Shown: in pieces, positions 33,762 to 34,525 of the stretch
Layout of the letters: each line of letters opens with the position of its first letter
Numbering within the stretch: position 1 is the first letter of the stretch
DNA from: Stenotrophomonas sp. 278
Lineage (GTDB): Bacteria; Pseudomonadota; Gammaproteobacteria; Xanthomonadales; Xanthomonadaceae
Assembly: GCF_003935715.1 (NCBI RefSeq)
Contig: NZ_RHPP01000030.1
Coordinates: forward strand, 1-34,525
DNA: 34,525 bases
Direction: 5' to 3'
Program-made: the position numbers and the translations under genes
The notes under the pieces: model-generated
Told to the model about the DNA's origin: nothing
Database searches by the model: none
The model's input: the letters and a program-made list of their open reading frames with translations, nothing else

Positions 33762-34525
33762 TCAGGCGGCCGCTTCGGCGGCCTCGATGGTGTTCTGCAT
33801 CAGGGTGGCCACGGTCATCGGCCCTACCCCGCCCGGGACCGGGGTGATCCAGCTGGCGCGCTCGGCGGCGGCCTCGAAACCAACGTCGCCGACCAGACGG
33901 CCGTCGTCCAGGCGATTGATGCCGACGTCGATCACCACCGCGCCCGGCTTCACCCATTCACCCGGCACGATGCCCGGGCGGCCAACCGCCACCACCAGGA
34001 TGTCGGCGTTGCGCACGGCCTGTTCCAGCACGTCCTTGGGGGTGAACTTGTGGCAGCTGGTCACGGTGCAGCCGGCGATCAGCAGCTCCAGGCCCATGGG
34101 GCGGCCCACATGGTTGCTGACGCCGACGATGGTGGCGTTGCGGCCGCGCACGGGCTGGTCGGTGTGGCCCAGCAGCGTGGTGATGCCACGCGGAGTGCAC
34201 GGGCGCAGGCCGAATTCACGCAGGGCGAGATGGCCGACGTTTTCCGGGTGGAAGCCGTCGACGTCCTTGCGCGGGTCAATGCGGTGGATCAGGCGGCTGG
34301 CGTCGGGAATGCCCGGCAGCGGCAGCTGGACCAGAATGCCGTGGATCTTGGGGTCGGTATTGAGCTGGTCGATCAGGGTCAGCAGCTGCGCTTCGGTGGT
34401 GCCGGCCGGCAGGTCGTAGTCAAAGGCCTCGATACCCACCTTTTCCGCCGCACGGCGCTTGTTGCGCACGTACACGGTCGAGGCCGGGTCGCCGCCCACC
34501 AGCACCACGGCCAGCCCCGGGCGGC
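33762..34525 (-). CDS. folD: Methylenetetrahydrofolate dehydrogenase/cyclohydrolase, 5' end missing
   Basis: The window end cuts the start; about 254 C-terminal residues remain of a normal 285-300. The enzyme interconverts methylene- and formyl-tetrahydrofolate. Visible motifs are [14 protein letters not shown] with the catalytic Lys nearby, [24 protein letters not shown], the NADP-binding [11 protein letters not shown] and the C-terminal [13 protein letters not shown]. It is the first of a run of purine/one-carbon genes on the minus strand. Confidence 0.97.
   Translation of the reverse strand, partial: RPGLAVVLVGGDPASTVYVRNKRRAAEKVGIEAFDYDLPAGTTEAQLLTLIDQLNTDPKIHGILVQLPLPGIPDASRLIHRIDPRKDVDGFHPENVGHLALREFGLRPCTPRGITTLLGHTDQPVRGRNATIVGVSNHVGRPMGLELLIAGCTVTSCHKFTPKDVLEQAVRNADILVVAVGRPGIVPGEWVKPGAVVIDVGINRLDDGRLVGDVGFEAAAERASWITPVPGGVGPMTVATLMQNTIEAAEAAA

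Overview
This window looks like a chromosome segment from the genus Stenotrophomonas (Xanthomonadaceae). The GC content is high, the housekeeping genes (pyrD, murB, guaB, guaA, folD) are of gammaproteobacterial type, and small GTAG-headed palindromes resembling the SMAG family of S. maltophilia are scattered through it. The assignment is by eye; no database was searched.

Bases 1-8723 are one end of a lambda-like prophage that continues beyond the left edge. A cI-like repressor (+) and a cro-like gene (-) diverge from an operator region. A small lysogeny-linked membrane gene follows cI. A second operator/promoter then starts a rightward operon of short overlapping genes ending in an excisionase-like gene and a tyrosine integrase. 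The two lytic promoters have the same -35 and -10 hexamers, the same spacer length and the same operator placement. Between the integrase and a tRNA-Arg(CCT) gene (8724-8800), the likely attachment site, sits a three-gene cargo operon on the minus strand: two class III nucleotide cyclases and a PycTM/DUF5706-like membrane protein. I read this as a Pycsar-type anti-phage system with two cyclases, and it is the most interesting item here.

Bases 8801-16772 are mostly core genes: an isolated kdsA, a divergent alpha-aminoadipic semialdehyde dehydrogenase-like gene followed by an SDR gene, two small DUF4190-like membrane proteins, a methyltransferase, and a tight pyrD-murB-EamA run.

Bases 16773-30480 are accessory and repeat-rich. 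They hold a putative ADP-ribosyltransferase-like toxin with its partner, apparently inserted into an AraC-family gene; a serine hydrolase; an APH(9)-like kinase; a membrane-anchored P-loop ATPase coupled to an HTH/degenerate-NTPase protein; and a stretch with a structured leader, small ORFs, 9-bp tandem arrays and many SMAG elements. A 3.3-kb island (27133-30405) carries an XRE/AbiEii pair, a TetR-controlled membrane gene and a Phd/ParE pair, and lies between two directly repeated 70-bp SMAG-type elements.

Bases 30481-34525 return to core metabolism on the minus strand: folD (cut by the window end), guaB and guaA, each followed by a hairpin that could act as a terminator.
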